A stretch of 64,000 nt of DNA from CAVYXZ01 sp963772595 (GTDB lineage: Bacteria > Chloroflexota > Anaerolineae > Aggregatilineales > Phototrophicaceae), in contig CAVYXZ010000007.1 in assembly GCA_963772595.1 (NCBI GenBank), positions 1,116,001 to 1,180,000 of the forward strand. Reading direction: 5' to 3'. The notes under the pieces are model-generated. The model was not told the origin of the DNA and searched no databases. It saw only the letters and a list, made by a program, of their open reading frames with translations. Positions within the stretch are counted from its first letter, which is position 1, and each line of letters starts with the position of its first letter. Shown here piece after piece: positions 17,493 to 26,215 of the stretch. Both the position numbers and the translations under genes were made by a program.

Positions 17493-18110
17493 CTAGAGTT
17501 CGGATGGCGGACGCTGCATCTCAAAGCGATCTGAGAGGCGCACGTAGCCTCTGCCAGTGGTGCGCCCAATCACGTGATAGGCATCGCGGTTGATATACCC
17601 GCCCTCCTGAAAGAGCGCATCGTCCACGTGCATCAAGCTCACCGTGCCGATGATAATCGATCCACCACCCGGTTCATCGCTGATGGTGACGATCTCGTGC
17701 AGCTTGCACTCGAAGTAAATCGGCGTCTCGCCCACGTGCGGCACCTGCACCGTTTGCCCCGGTACCGCCGTCAGCCCGGCCCGCTCGAACTCGTTGACCT
17801 GCGGCGGCGCTTCTACAGATGTGGCGTTCATCGCCTCCGCCAGGCCCTCAGTCACGAAGTTGACCACAAACTCGCCGGTCGCGCGGACGTTGCGCAGCGT
17901 GTCTTTTGGCTGCGCATTGGCCCGAACGTCGGTGCAAAACAGGACCGTCGGCGGTTTGCCGCACACGGCATTGAAGAAGCTGAAAGGGGCCAGATTGGGC
18001 AGCCCGTCAGCATCCACCGTACTCACCCAGGCGATGGGCCGGGGAATGACGGCCCCGTTGAGCAGGCGGCTGACGACCGGGTTGGGATGCTCCGAAGGGC
18101 GAATATCCAT
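17493..18110 (-). CDS. Flavin reductase-like (FMN-binding split-barrel) protein
   Basis: A 205-residue FMN-binding split-barrel protein. The N-terminal IPRPIAWVSTVDADGLPNLAPFSFFN is the standard flavin-reductase-like opening, followed by VLFCTDVRANAQPKDTLRN and GEFVVNFVTEGLAEAMNATS. Such proteins bind FMN and reduce flavin or act with a partner oxygenase. The C-terminal part (YINRDAYHVIGRTTG) fits the subgroup often annotated as flavin reductase family protein. It is the last gene of a three-gene minus-strand run with the hypothetical protein (19 bases away) and the alpha/beta hydrolase. Confidence 0.88.
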   Translation of the reverse strand: MDIRPSEHPNPVVSRLLNGAVIPRPIAWVSTVDADGLPNLAPFSFFNAVCGKPPTVLFCTDVRANAQPKDTLRNVRATGEFVVNFVTEGLAEAMNATSVEAPPQVNEFERAGLTAVPGQTVQVPHVGETPIYFECKLHEIVTISDEPGGGSIIIGTVSLMHVDDALFQEGGYINRDAYHVIGRTTGRGYVRLSDRFEMQRPPSEL

Positions 18111-18129
18111 GATGATCGTCTTTCGTTGT

Positions 18130-18609
18130 TTAAGAGGTCAGCATCCGGGGCATCACCTTATCCATCAGGACCGCTGTTGCCTCCAGCGCCATGTAATCAT
18201 CAGCGTAGGACAGCACGTCCAATTGTGGGTCAAAACTCCAGAACCCGGCCAGATCGTAGAGAAAGCGGATATAGGTGTAACAGATGCCCAGCACGACCCG
18301 CGAATACACACTGTAAGCCATGTAAGGGAAGAACAGGATCACACCGCGATCATGGATGTAAAGCACAATGCCGATCTCGGCGTTGGGGTAATGCAGTTCG
18401 ACGTCCTCACCCGGCCCCTGCACCGGGATCAGCGTGGTATCCAATCGCAGCATCTTACGGGCCAGCACACGCGGCTTGATGCGCCGCACCGGCCAGTAGG
18501 CTTCCGGCAGATCGGTCCGCTGGCCGTTCTGGAACAGCCAGTCCAACATCTCCGGCGTTAGCTCGCCGGTCTTGGGCACGTAGAGATGGATCTCGTAGAC
18601 CTGTGTCAT
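18130..18609 (-). CDS. Hypothetical protein in the hydrolase/flavin reductase operon
   Basis: A 159-residue protein I do not recognise. It has no signal peptide and no clear membrane helix, though VILFFPYMAYSVYSRVVLGICY is fairly hydrophobic. The N-terminal part (YEIHLYVPKTGELTPEMLDWLF) suggests an alpha/beta fold. It is closely spaced with both neighbours (15 bases after the hydrolase gene and 19 before the flavin reductase), so a shared transcript is likely. Confidence 0.65.
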   Translation of the reverse strand: MTQVYEIHLYVPKTGELTPEMLDWLFQNGQRTDLPEAYWPVRRIKPRVLARKMLRLDTTLIPVQGPGEDVELHYPNAEIGIVLYIHDRGVILFFPYMAYSVYSRVVLGICYTYIRFLYDLAGFWSFDPQLDVLSYADDYMALEATAVLMDKVMPRMLTS

Positions 18610-18624
18610 CGGCTCTGGCTGGGT

Positions 18625-19419
18625 CTACGCAGGGTCCTGGCGTTTGAGATACTGCTGCACGACCGCGATAAACGGCTCGAACTGTTCGCGCTGGATGCTG
18701 TGCCCACTGTCTTTAATCATCTGCGACTCCAGCGTCGGCGCGATGCGCTCCGCCTCTGCCGCCCCCTCCGCCGTGACGATGCCGTCATCGGCATAGATCA
18801 GCAGCGCCGGGCACTTGATTTCAGCCAGGACGTCCTGCCAGGGACGCCGCGAGAGCTGGTACAGCTCGAAGGTGCGCAGGTCAAACTGGTGGATCGCCAG
18901 GGTCTTGGTTTCTATATCCAGCCGGTGCCAGGTGGGGTGTTCCTCTTGATGTGCGACGTTCATTGTATCGTCGTCCATTGTCTGTCGCTCCGCGACGCTG
19001 TCGCGCCAGTTGGGCCGGAAATCGTTTGGCCGCATCTGCGATTTAACGCGCCAGGGCGGGTCCACCAGAATCACGGCGCTGACCACATCAGGATGCCGGG
19101 CCGCCAGATAAGTCGCATTCATGGCCCCCATCGAATGCCCTATCACCACTGGCTGACCCAAATCCAGGCCACGAATGACATCGGCCAGATCGTCGGCGTG
19201 AAGTTCCGCGCTGTATTCTTGCGATGGGCTGGGCGACAGGCCGTGACCACGCGCATCCGGCATGATGACGTCGTAATCGGCCATCAGCACCTGCGCGGTT
19301 CGAGTCCAGCACAGACCGTTATCGGTAAAGCCATGCGCCAGAACCAGCGGCGTTTTGTCGCCACCAGTGCGCGTGTAATGAATAGTATCGACGATTCCAC
19401 TTGCCCAGGCTGCGGTCAT
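18625..19419 (-). CDS. Alpha/beta hydrolase
   Basis: A 264-residue alpha/beta-hydrolase-fold enzyme. Visible elements are the oxyanion-hole region LAHGFTDNGLCW, PDARGHGLS, the nucleophile elbow GHSMGAM (Ser near residue 94), an acid in LLIYADDGIV and the catalytic His in DSGHSIQREQF. The substrate cannot be told; esterases, dienelactone-type hydrolases and haloperoxidases share this pattern. The frame extends to a TTG at 19425, but ATG 19419 is better placed after AAGGGGAT. It is the first gene of the three-gene unit. Confidence 0.87.
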   Translation of the reverse strand: MTAAWASGIVDTIHYTRTGGDKTPLVLAHGFTDNGLCWTRTAQVLMADYDVIMPDARGHGLSPSPSQEYSAELHADDLADVIRGLDLGQPVVIGHSMGAMNATYLAARHPDVVSAVILVDPPWRVKSQMRPNDFRPNWRDSVAERQTMDDDTMNVAHQEEHPTWHRLDIETKTLAIHQFDLRTFELYQLSRRPWQDVLAEIKCPALLIYADDGIVTAEGAAEAERIAPTLESQMIKDSGHSIQREQFEPFIAVVQQYLKRQDPA

Positions 19420-19475
19420 AATCAATCCCCTTTTACCCAGAGTATAGGCGGGATACAGCAGCTGAGCAATGGGGT

Positions 19476-20246
19476 CTATTCCGACTGGGCCTGATGCACA
19501 AACAGATTGTCAAACTCAACGACTACGCCCAGACGGCCCGACGAACTGGCGGCCAGCCCGACTTGCCCTGATGTATAGCTGTCGTCGGTGGTATCGGCGG
19601 CGAACTCACCGTTGATATACATCGCCAGGTAATCGCCCATGCACACGGCACGAAGCTGGTTATGTCCTGGCCCCTGCGTGATGAGGTCCGAGGGCGTCCA
19701 GTTGACCAGCGCGGTAAGCTGCCGGTTGCGCGCGCGCAAAATGGCATAGGAGCCGCTGCCGCGAATCAGGAACAGGTAACCATCGCCATCGGGCACGGTG
19801 GTGTCGTCCACAGCCGTTGTGGCAGTGGCTTCGTCGGTAGCTTCGGCATTCGGGGTTGCGCCTTCGGCAATCGCGGCCAGTTCCGGGTCCACCGGGACCG
19901 GTTGGCCGACCGCCCCGCGCAAACGGCAGGCGATGCCATAAGCGTTTTCGTTGGCCTCGCTCACCTGCGTAATATCGACATCAATCACCGTATCCGATTC
20001 GCTGTCGCCCCACTGGCCCCACCAGACCTCGCTGTCCCCCGAAGTTAGCGACATCCGGTATACGCCATCCACAACACGCAGCGTTGCGTTGGTATAGGCG
20101 CCTTCTTCAAAGCTGTTTGGTTCGGAAAAGTCATAGCTCGCCAGTTCGTCACCGGTGTTGACGGTGCGCAGCGGCCCGCTGCTGCACGCCGCAAGCACAA
20201 ACACGCCTGTGATGGTGAATATAGCGATCCGCATAAACTTGCTCAC
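19476..20246 (-). CDS. Lipoprotein with a concanavalin-like (DUF1080-type) domain
   Basis: A lipoprotein of about 256 residues. The signal sequence ends in the lipobox VLAACSS, so the mature protein should be tethered to the outer face of the membrane. The body (VVDGVYRMSLTSGDSEVWW, NAYGIACRLRG, YLFLIRGSGSYAILR, LRAVCMGDYLAMYINGEF and the closing VVEFDNLFVHQA) follows the pattern of LamG/DUF1080-like jelly-roll domains that bind carbohydrate or other ligands. A Thr/Ala/Glu-rich loop interrupts the domain near residues 120-145. GTG 20246 is the best start by its spacing from AGGAG; TTG 20252 is the alternative. Confidence 0.75.
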   Translation of the reverse strand: MSKFMRIAIFTITGVFVLAACSSGPLRTVNTGDELASYDFSEPNSFEEGAYTNATLRVVDGVYRMSLTSGDSEVWWGQWGDSESDTVIDVDITQVSEANENAYGIACRLRGAVGQPVPVDPELAAIAEGATPNAEATDEATATTAVDDTTVPDGDGYLFLIRGSGSYAILRARNRQLTALVNWTPSDLITQGPGHNQLRAVCMGDYLAMYINGEFAADTTDDSYTSGQVGLAASSSGRLGVVVEFDNLFVHQAQSE

Positions 20247-20455
20247 ATTCAAGCTCCTCGTCTGACGCAGTTAGGGGAATCTACCTGTTACCCAGGGCGA
20301 GATCAGCCTCGCCGCTCCAGCTTTGAACCATAACTATACAAGCATACCGCGCACTTCAGCCAGCGCCCCGGCCTTTCATGAGACTATTATCTTGCTTGGG
20401 CCTCGTGCTACAATGGAATCAAAGCGTTCGTCAGGCTTCAGGGAGAGAAGACCTT

Positions 20456-21533
20456 ATGTCTACAGAACAGGTTTATCAGGCACAGGCAGCGATGCAGGAA
20501 TCGTTCTTGTCACGCGCCAACGTGGTCGGCGTGGCTGTAGGCAACAAAACGGACAAAACGGTGGCCGACGGCGAAAAAGCGGTCGTCGTCCTGGTCGAGC
20601 GTAAGCTGCCGCTGGCGGCCCTGGCAGCCGACGATGTCATTCCCTCCAACATCGACGGCGTGCGCACCGATGTCTACGAGGTCGGCTATCTGCGCGCCTT
20701 CCAGGCCCCTACCGAGCGTTTCCGCCCGACGATCCCCTGCGGCGTGAGCATCGGCCATTTTGCCATCACCGCCGGGACGCTGGGGGCTATCGTCACTGAC
20801 CGCAACACCGGCGACAAACTCATTCTGTCGAACAATCATGTCCTCGCCAACAGCAATAACGCGCAGATTGGCGATCCGATCTTGCAGCCCGGCCCGACCG
20901 ATGGCGGCCAGAACCCCGCCGACGTGGTCGCGCACCTGGAACGCTTCATCACCCTGCATTATGTAGACGACCCGACGACACCCCCGCCTACCGATCAACC
21001 GCCGAGCGACCCGAACGGCGGCTGTCTGTTGATCGCGGCCAACATCCTCAATATGGTCGCCAATCTCTTGAGTTCACAGGCCCGCGTCACGGTCTCCGGG
21101 AGCGCGCCGCAGACCACAACGGCCAGGCCCGCCGTTCCGGCGCAGGTTGTAAGCAATCTGGTGGACTGCGCCCTGGCGAGGCCGGTAGACCCCAACATGT
21201 TTACCGGCGAGATTCTCGGCATCGGCGCGGTCAGCGGGACCAAAGCGGCCAGCCTGGGCCAAACCGTCCGCAAGAGTGGCCGCACGACCGGCCTGACCAC
21301 CGGCACCGTCACACTGCTCAACGCCACCGTCAACGTGGCCTATGGAACCAAGACGGCCCGCTTCACCGGGCAGGTGATTACCACACCGATGAGCCAGGGC
21401 GGCGATTCCGGCTCGCTGGTGGTTGATGGCAGCGGAGAATCGCGCGGTGGGGCTGCTTTTCGCAGGCTCGCCTCAGGCGATGATCTTCATCCCTATCAAC
21501 GAGGTTTTGAACGCCTTACAGATCGACATTTAA
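20456..21533 (+). CDS. Nal1-like trypsin-fold serine protease, frameshifted near the C-terminus
   Basis: A chymotrypsin-fold protease of about 358 residues, resembling plant Nal1 and its bacterial relatives. The N-terminal domain (ANVVGVAVGNKTDK, VVVLVERKLP, DVIPSNIDGVRTDVYEVG) is of unknown function. The catalytic residues follow: His in LILSNNHVLAN, a probable Asp in VDCALARPV and the nucleophile in QGGDSGSLVV. No signal peptide is present. A one-base shift near 21437 moves the true C-terminus (RAVGLLFAGSPQAMIFIPIN...) to the frame ending at TAA 21531-21533. The next gene, 13 bases on, encodes a free copy of the N-terminal domain. Confidence 0.8.
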
Positions 21534-21546
21534 GGAGCATCGGGCG

Positions 21547-21804
21547 ATGTCTGAAGAGACGATGGCGCGAGCCGCCAGCGTCCTGGAGAAGTACAACGAC
21601 ATGCTGCTGGCAAAAGCCAACGTCCAGGGGACGGCAGTCGGCCTGATCCAGCGCCAGGGCGCATACACCAGCGAGGTCGGGATTGTGGTCATGGTGGATC
21701 GCAAACGCCCGGCCAGCGAAGTGGCGGAAGAAGACCGCATCCCGACTGAACTTGAAGGTGTGGCGGTGGATGTGCAGGAGATGGGGATTTTCACCGCTCA
21801 GTAG
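21547..21804 (+). CDS. Stand-alone paralogue of the Nal1-like protease N-terminal domain
   Basis: An 85-residue protein homologous to the first 80 residues of the protease just upstream. Compare KANVQGTAVGLIQRQG with RANVVGVAVGNKTDK, GIVVMVDRKRPASEVAEEDR with AVVVLVERKLPLAALAADD, and IPTELEGVAVDVQEMG with IPSNIDGVRTDVYEVG. It contains no protease domain. AAGGAG at 21532-21537, overlapping the protease stop codon, gives good spacing to ATG 21547, so the two genes are surely co-transcribed. A role as inhibitor, chaperone or assembly partner of the protease is possible but is inference. Confidence 0.8.
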   Translation: MSEETMARAASVLEKYNDMLLAKANVQGTAVGLIQRQGAYTSEVGIVVMVDRKRPASEVAEEDRIPTELEGVAVDVQEMGIFTAQ

Positions 21805-21899
21805 ACGTTTTCTCTACGATCCTCACAGCCACCCTCGCAGAAATACGCACCCTGGGTTACAGTGGTGAGGCGAAAATCGCGGTTCGTGGAGAAGAAGCT

Positions 21900-23109
21900 A
21901 TGTGGAAGCGCCTGCTCAGTGGTTTGAGTGTGCTGGTCCTGGCAGCCTGTAACCTGAATATGGCCCCCGGTACGACCAACGAGACCATTACCGGTCCGCC
22001 GCAGGTGCAGATCATGTCGCCGCTGCCCAACGCCACTTATCTTGAAAATGTAGCAGTAAACATTCAGGTCCTGGTCAGCAACGCCGGGGCCGATATTGAC
22101 CGCGTGGAATTCGCCGTCGATGATACGATTATTGCGACGGGGACCGCGCCGAACGAAGCGGGAGTCCCCTCCTTCAGCGTCGAGCAGTCCTGGCAGGCGC
22201 AAGCCGCCGGGACACATCAGATCAGCGTGACGGCCTTCCGTGGCGATGGCTCCAGCAGCGCCCCGGCCAGCGTCAGCGTCAGCGTGGTCGCTCAGGTCGG
22301 CCAGCCGCAGGACAACACGGCCAACGGGAACTCAACCAGCGTGCCGACGCCGCAGCCCAGTCACGGCCCCATCAAACAACAGCAATCAGCAGATTCAGCA
22401 GCCAACGGCCACGCCGACGACTCCGGCGGCTCCGACCAATACGCCGCAGCCCACCGACAGCCCGACGCCCAACGTGCCGATGGCGACCTTCCTGACCGGC
22501 GCGAATGTGCGGTCAGGCCCCAGCACGCTGTTTAACCCGCCGCTGGGCGGATTCGCCGCCAACGACTCGACCGAGGTGCTGGCCGTCAATACGGCCCACG
22601 ACTGGTACAAGGTGCGCTACTACAATGCCGAAGGTTGGGTCTACGCCAATCTGGCGAGCATCTCCGGCAATGTGGACAGCCTGCCGATTGACGACGGCCC
22701 GCCCATCCCGACGCTGACCTTTACGCCAGTGCCCCCGACCGCAACGCCCAACATCAACGTCAATCTGGTGGCTGGCAACGTCACCTTTGACCGCTCAGAC
22801 ATCACCTGCGGCGAGACCTTCAAGGTCTACGTAGACATCGCCAACTTCGGCGAGACTCGCTCGCCCGGCGGCAGCCTCGACATGGTCGATACCTCCAACG
22901 GCCTGGAAACGCGCACGCAAGGCGTCTTCGGCGAGATCGACCCCGGCCAGACGATCAACGTCGGCCCGATCCCGCTGACCGTCAGCACCAATTTCTCGAC
23001 CGAGCACGTGCTGGCCGTCATCATCGACCCTGGTAACGCCATCAGCGAGACCAACGAAGGCGATAACCGGGGCGAAAAGAAGTACACGCTGAAGAAGGGT
23101 GGCTGCTAA
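21900..23109 (+). CDS. Secreted lipoprotein with Ig-like, SH3b and CARDB domains, frameshifted
   Basis: A lipoprotein of about 400 residues, lipobox VLAACN near residue 18. Domain order: an Ig-like domain (QIMSPLPNATYLENVAVNIQ, HQISVTAFRGDGSSS), a Thr/Pro/Gln-rich linker, an SH3b domain (ANVRSGPSTLFNPPLGGF, WYKVRYYNAEGWVYANL), another Pro/Thr linker and a CARDB-type domain (YVDIANFGETRSPGGS, VIIDPGNAISETNEGDN). It is probably a cell-surface ligand-binding or wall-associated protein. A one-base shift near 22355 in the linker splits the frame; homology and composition continue without loss. A strong terminator follows at 23142. Confidence 0.82.
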
Positions 23110-23141
23110 GGGCAGTCGATAATCCATAGTCTATAGTCGAA

Positions 23142-23178
23142 AGCCTCTGCCCGGTTGATCGAGCAGGGGCTTTTTGTT
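23142..23178 (+). terminator. Rho-independent terminator after the SH3b/CARDB lipoprotein
   Basis: A 9-bp stem, AGCCTCTGC/GCAGGGGCT (one G-T pair), with a 12-base loop is followed by TTTTT. It is 30 bases after the lipoprotein stop and separates it from the convergent kinase gene. Confidence 0.85.
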
Positions 23179-23229
23179 TGTCAGGTGAGCCTTTGTGCGT
23201 AGGGCCGGACCGGCGTGTCCGCTTTTTGG

Positions 23230-24506
23230 CTAGCCTCCGAGCGCCGCGTGGCGCGGCAGCGTGAAGCTGAAGCGCGCGCCCTGCCCCGGCAGGCTGTCCA
23301 CCATGATCGTGCCCTGATGCGCCTCAACCAACCCGCGCGCAATCGCCAGCCCCAGCCCGGCCCCGCGCTGACCGTCGGTGTCGCGGGTGCGGGCGCGTTC
23401 GCCCCGGTAGAAGCGCTCGAAGATGTGCGGCAGGTCGGCGGTGGCGATACCCTCGCCGCTGTCCTTGACCGTCACCTTCACGCTGATCGCCCACGCAGTT
23501 CCGCCGTCAGCAGCACCTCACCGCCCGAGGGCGTGTGACGGATGGCGTTGATGAGCAGGTTATACAGCACGCGCTGAATCTTCTCCGGGTCGATCTGCAC
23601 CGGGTCGATGTCGCTGGAGACGTGGCCGTCCAGCGTCACGCCGCGCCGTTCGGCCATGGTGCGCAGGGTGCTGAGCGTATCCGATAGCAGATCGCTGAGC
23701 GAGGTGCGCTGCAAGTTGAGGTCGATATGGCCGCTTTCAAGCTGCGAGAGTTCGAAGAGGTCGCTGATCAGGTCCTTGAGGTTGGCGATCTCGCTCTGAG
23801 CGGTCGTCAGGTAGCGCTGGCGGGTGGCCTCGTCATCGGCCATGCCATCGACCAGGGCGTCGATCACCAGTTGCAGCGAGGCCAGCGGCGTGCGCAGATC
23901 ATGGCTGACCCAGGCGATCAGGTCACGCCGGTTCTGCTCCATGCGCGCTTTCTGCTCCGCCGCCTCCTGCAAGCCCCCGGCCATCATGTTGAAGGCCGTC
24001 GCCAGGTCCGCCACCTCGTCCTCGCCTTCCACCGGCACGCGCACGCTCAGATCGCCCGCCGCCAGCTCGCCCGCCGCATTCGAAACCGCCATGATCCGCC
24101 GGGTAAAGGGGATAGCGATGAAATAGGCACAGCCCAGCGCGGTCAAAGCCGCGAAGACCAGCAGCACGGAGGTCAGGTTGAGGTCGTGCGGTTCGAAGAA
24201 CATCTCCTCCGCCAGGAACCAGACCGTGAAGAAGATGACGCTCACCGTCAGGATGACCAGCAGGATCAGGCTGTCGCGCAGGCTGTGGAAGCGCTTGATC
24301 AGGCCGAAGCGGTAGATGGCATAGGTGACGATCAGGCTGACGCTGCCGGTCGCCCCCATCAGCAGGAAGAATTCGAACAGCGCATCCTGCGGCGGTTTCA
24401 GCAGCGGGACCGCCAGCAGCAGCAGCGTCAGCGCATCAGCAGCCAGATGCCCGGCCAGAAGCTGCACCACCGGCTGACGATAAAAGGCTTGACTCCGGGT
24501 ATTCAT
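23230..24506 (-). CDS. Sensor histidine kinase (HAMP-HisKA-HATPase), frameshifted
   Basis: A membrane sensor kinase of about 425 residues. Helices near residues 17-37, 45-65, 75-98 and 110-130 form the membrane part. HAMP follows (AAGDLSVRVPVEGEDEVADL), then HisKA with the phospho-acceptor in LIAWVSHDLRTPLASL, and the ATPase with N box LYNLLINAIRHTPSGG and G boxes DSGEGI and GAGLGLAIARGL. A one-base shift near 23490-23496 separates the N box from the G1 box; all motifs are otherwise intact. No response regulator gene is adjacent, so this is an orphan kinase. Start ATG 24506 (MNTRSQ) is chosen; earlier ATGs lack a clear ribosome site. Confidence 0.85.
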
Positions 24507-24572
24507 CAGCTTCAGGACCCTCATAATTGTGATATGCTTGTAAACAGGCGCACACGGCATACGATTAAGAAC

Positions 24573-25298
24573 ATGTCAGCCGATCATCGACCCAATATCT
24601 GGCAGCTTCAAGCTCAGCGCGATTTTAAGGGCTTAATCGACGCGCTGCAAAACGACGACCGTGAGACCCGTAAGCACGCGGCCTCGGCACTGCGCGTGTT
24701 GGGTGCGGTCGAGGCGCTGCCCACGCTGCGGCGGCTGCTCACCAGCGAGACCGACGAAGCCACACAAAAACATCTCCGTGCCGTCATCGACAGCCTGCTC
24801 CAGGAAGCACCCGAAGGCGAACTGCCTGTCGCCAGCCGGACGCGCCAGTTGGTCGCCAGGCTCAAAAGCGGTGATCCGGCAGTCATCGTCAAGGCCGCCC
24901 GTGACCTGGGCGCGCTCAAGGACAAAACGGCGGTCGAAGCGCTGGTCGTCATCTTCCACAACCAGCAGTTACCGGGTTTTGTCCGGCTGGCCGCTGCCGA
25001 AGCCCTGATCGAACTGGAAAGCGCCCCGGCGGTGGTGACTCTGCTGGCCGCGCTCAAGAGCGAGTCCTGGCAAATCCGCCGCAACGGCGTGGCCGTGCTG
25101 GGCCAACTGCGCGCCGATTGGGCCGTCGCTCGCATCGCGGAACGCCTCGGTGACGAGAACGAATACGTGCGCCGCACCGCCCGCGCCGCACTCAAACGCA
25201 TCGGCTCCAACGAGGCGAAACTGGCGCTGGAAGCCCATATCAATGCTGATCCACGCTCGCGCCAGGACCTCAAACCGGACGATCCAGAACCACTATAG
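24573..25298 (+). CDS. HEAT-repeat protein
   Basis: A 241-residue soluble protein made of HEAT repeats of about 30 residues. Examples are RETRKHAASALRVLGAVEALPTL, PAVIVKAARDLGALKDKTAVEAL, GFVRLAAAEALIELESAPAV, WQIRRNGVAVLGQLRADWAV and EYVRRTARAALKRIGSNEA. Such solenoids bind proteins or act as scaffolds; PBS-lyase-type HEAT repeats look similar. The start is ATG 24573, divergent from the histidine kinase with 66 bases between, so regulatory DNA may be shared. No partner is evident. Confidence 0.82.
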   Translation: MSADHRPNIWQLQAQRDFKGLIDALQNDDRETRKHAASALRVLGAVEALPTLRRLLTSETDEATQKHLRAVIDSLLQEAPEGELPVASRTRQLVARLKSGDPAVIVKAARDLGALKDKTAVEALVVIFHNQQLPGFVRLAAAEALIELESAPAVVTLLAALKSESWQIRRNGVAVLGQLRADWAVARIAERLGDENEYVRRTARAALKRIGSNEAKLALEAHINADPRSRQDLKPDDPEPL

Positions 25299-25308
25299 CA
25301 CTGCTTTC

Positions 25309-26022
25309 TTACGATTGTCTTGCTTTTAGAATCGCCTGCAACACGGCGATTGCGATCAGCAGCAGGATAATGACCAGCACCACCGCCACAACCCGCGCCA
25401 GCAGATAGCCACGCTTCGTCATCTGGCGGTCATTGACGTGTGGGAAAGGTTCATCCGGCACGGGCGCGTCCAGGAACTGACACAGCGGCCCCCAGCCTTC
25501 TTTGACCTCGAAGACCAGCAGCTTCCCGGCAGGCACCACGCGCTGCACCTCGGCCACATGATCGGCATAGACCTTCAGGGCGTAGTCGCGCTCCTCGAAG
25601 CGTCCGTCGAAGATGCGCTGCCAGGCGGTCGCATCGATCATGCGCGCCAAATTCCTGAACGGCGGCAGAAAGCGGAGCAGCCATTCCGGCACGAAAGTCC
25701 CCTGATAAATCGTCTCGATAGTGCTTTCATACCATTTGGCCGGGTCGCGCACGGTCAGGATCACCCTGGCCTCCGGGAAGGCCGCCATCAGCTCCTTGTA
25801 GAAACCCACGACGGGATAATCCAGGCCGGAGCCGTATTTGCCCAGGAAGGCCTGCCAGTCCACATCCTTGCCGTCCGCCGCGTCCTGCCAAATTCGAATA
25901 TGCGACGGATGCTTGAAGACCTCGATCATGTGGTAGCAGGGATCATAGCCCAGTTTTTCCAGCGCCGCGCACAGCGACATCGTGCCGGTCCGCCCAAAAC
26001 CTGCCCCGATAATGCGCATCAT
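25309..26022 (-). CDS. Sulfotransferase-family P-loop protein with a C-terminal membrane anchor
   Basis: A 237-residue protein of the bacterial sulfotransferase family (Sulfotransfer_4-like). The N-terminal P-loop GAGFGRTGTMSLCAALEKLG is the 5'-phosphosulfate-binding loop, followed by PCYHMIEV, AFPEARVILTVRDPAKWYES (the 3'-phosphate-binding strand and helix) and a C-terminal FPHVNDR. A hydrophobic helix at about 210-230 anchors the end in the membrane. Sulfate donor and acceptor are unknown. A PAP-phosphatase-like gene at 6979 could recycle the by-product, but no operon link exists. Confidence 0.82.
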   Translation of the reverse strand: MMRIIGAGFGRTGTMSLCAALEKLGYDPCYHMIEVFKHPSHIRIWQDAADGKDVDWQAFLGKYGSGLDYPVVGFYKELMAAFPEARVILTVRDPAKWYESTIETIYQGTFVPEWLLRFLPPFRNLARMIDATAWQRIFDGRFEERDYALKVYADHVAEVQRVVPAGKLLVFEVKEGWGPLCQFLDAPVPDEPFPHVNDRQMTKRGYLLARVVAVVLVIILLLIAIAVLQAILKARQS

Positions 26023-26215
26023 CCCCGTCCTTTCGCTCCATTTTCGTATGAGTATAGACTATTTCGTGATGAATTCGTTACAACAGCCGCCGCGATGCAA
26101 CCGGGACTTGTGTGCGCTATCCCCATGAATCGATTCTTGCTATACTAAACCTCAGTATTGGTAGAGCGGCCTCAGGGCTGACTATACTGATTGCGTTACA
26201 CCGGAGGAAGACCTC

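Noticed and set aside
20392..20414. TTGCTT...TACAAT promoter before the Nal1-like protease
   Set aside because: The spacer is only 11 bases, too short for a sigma70 promoter.
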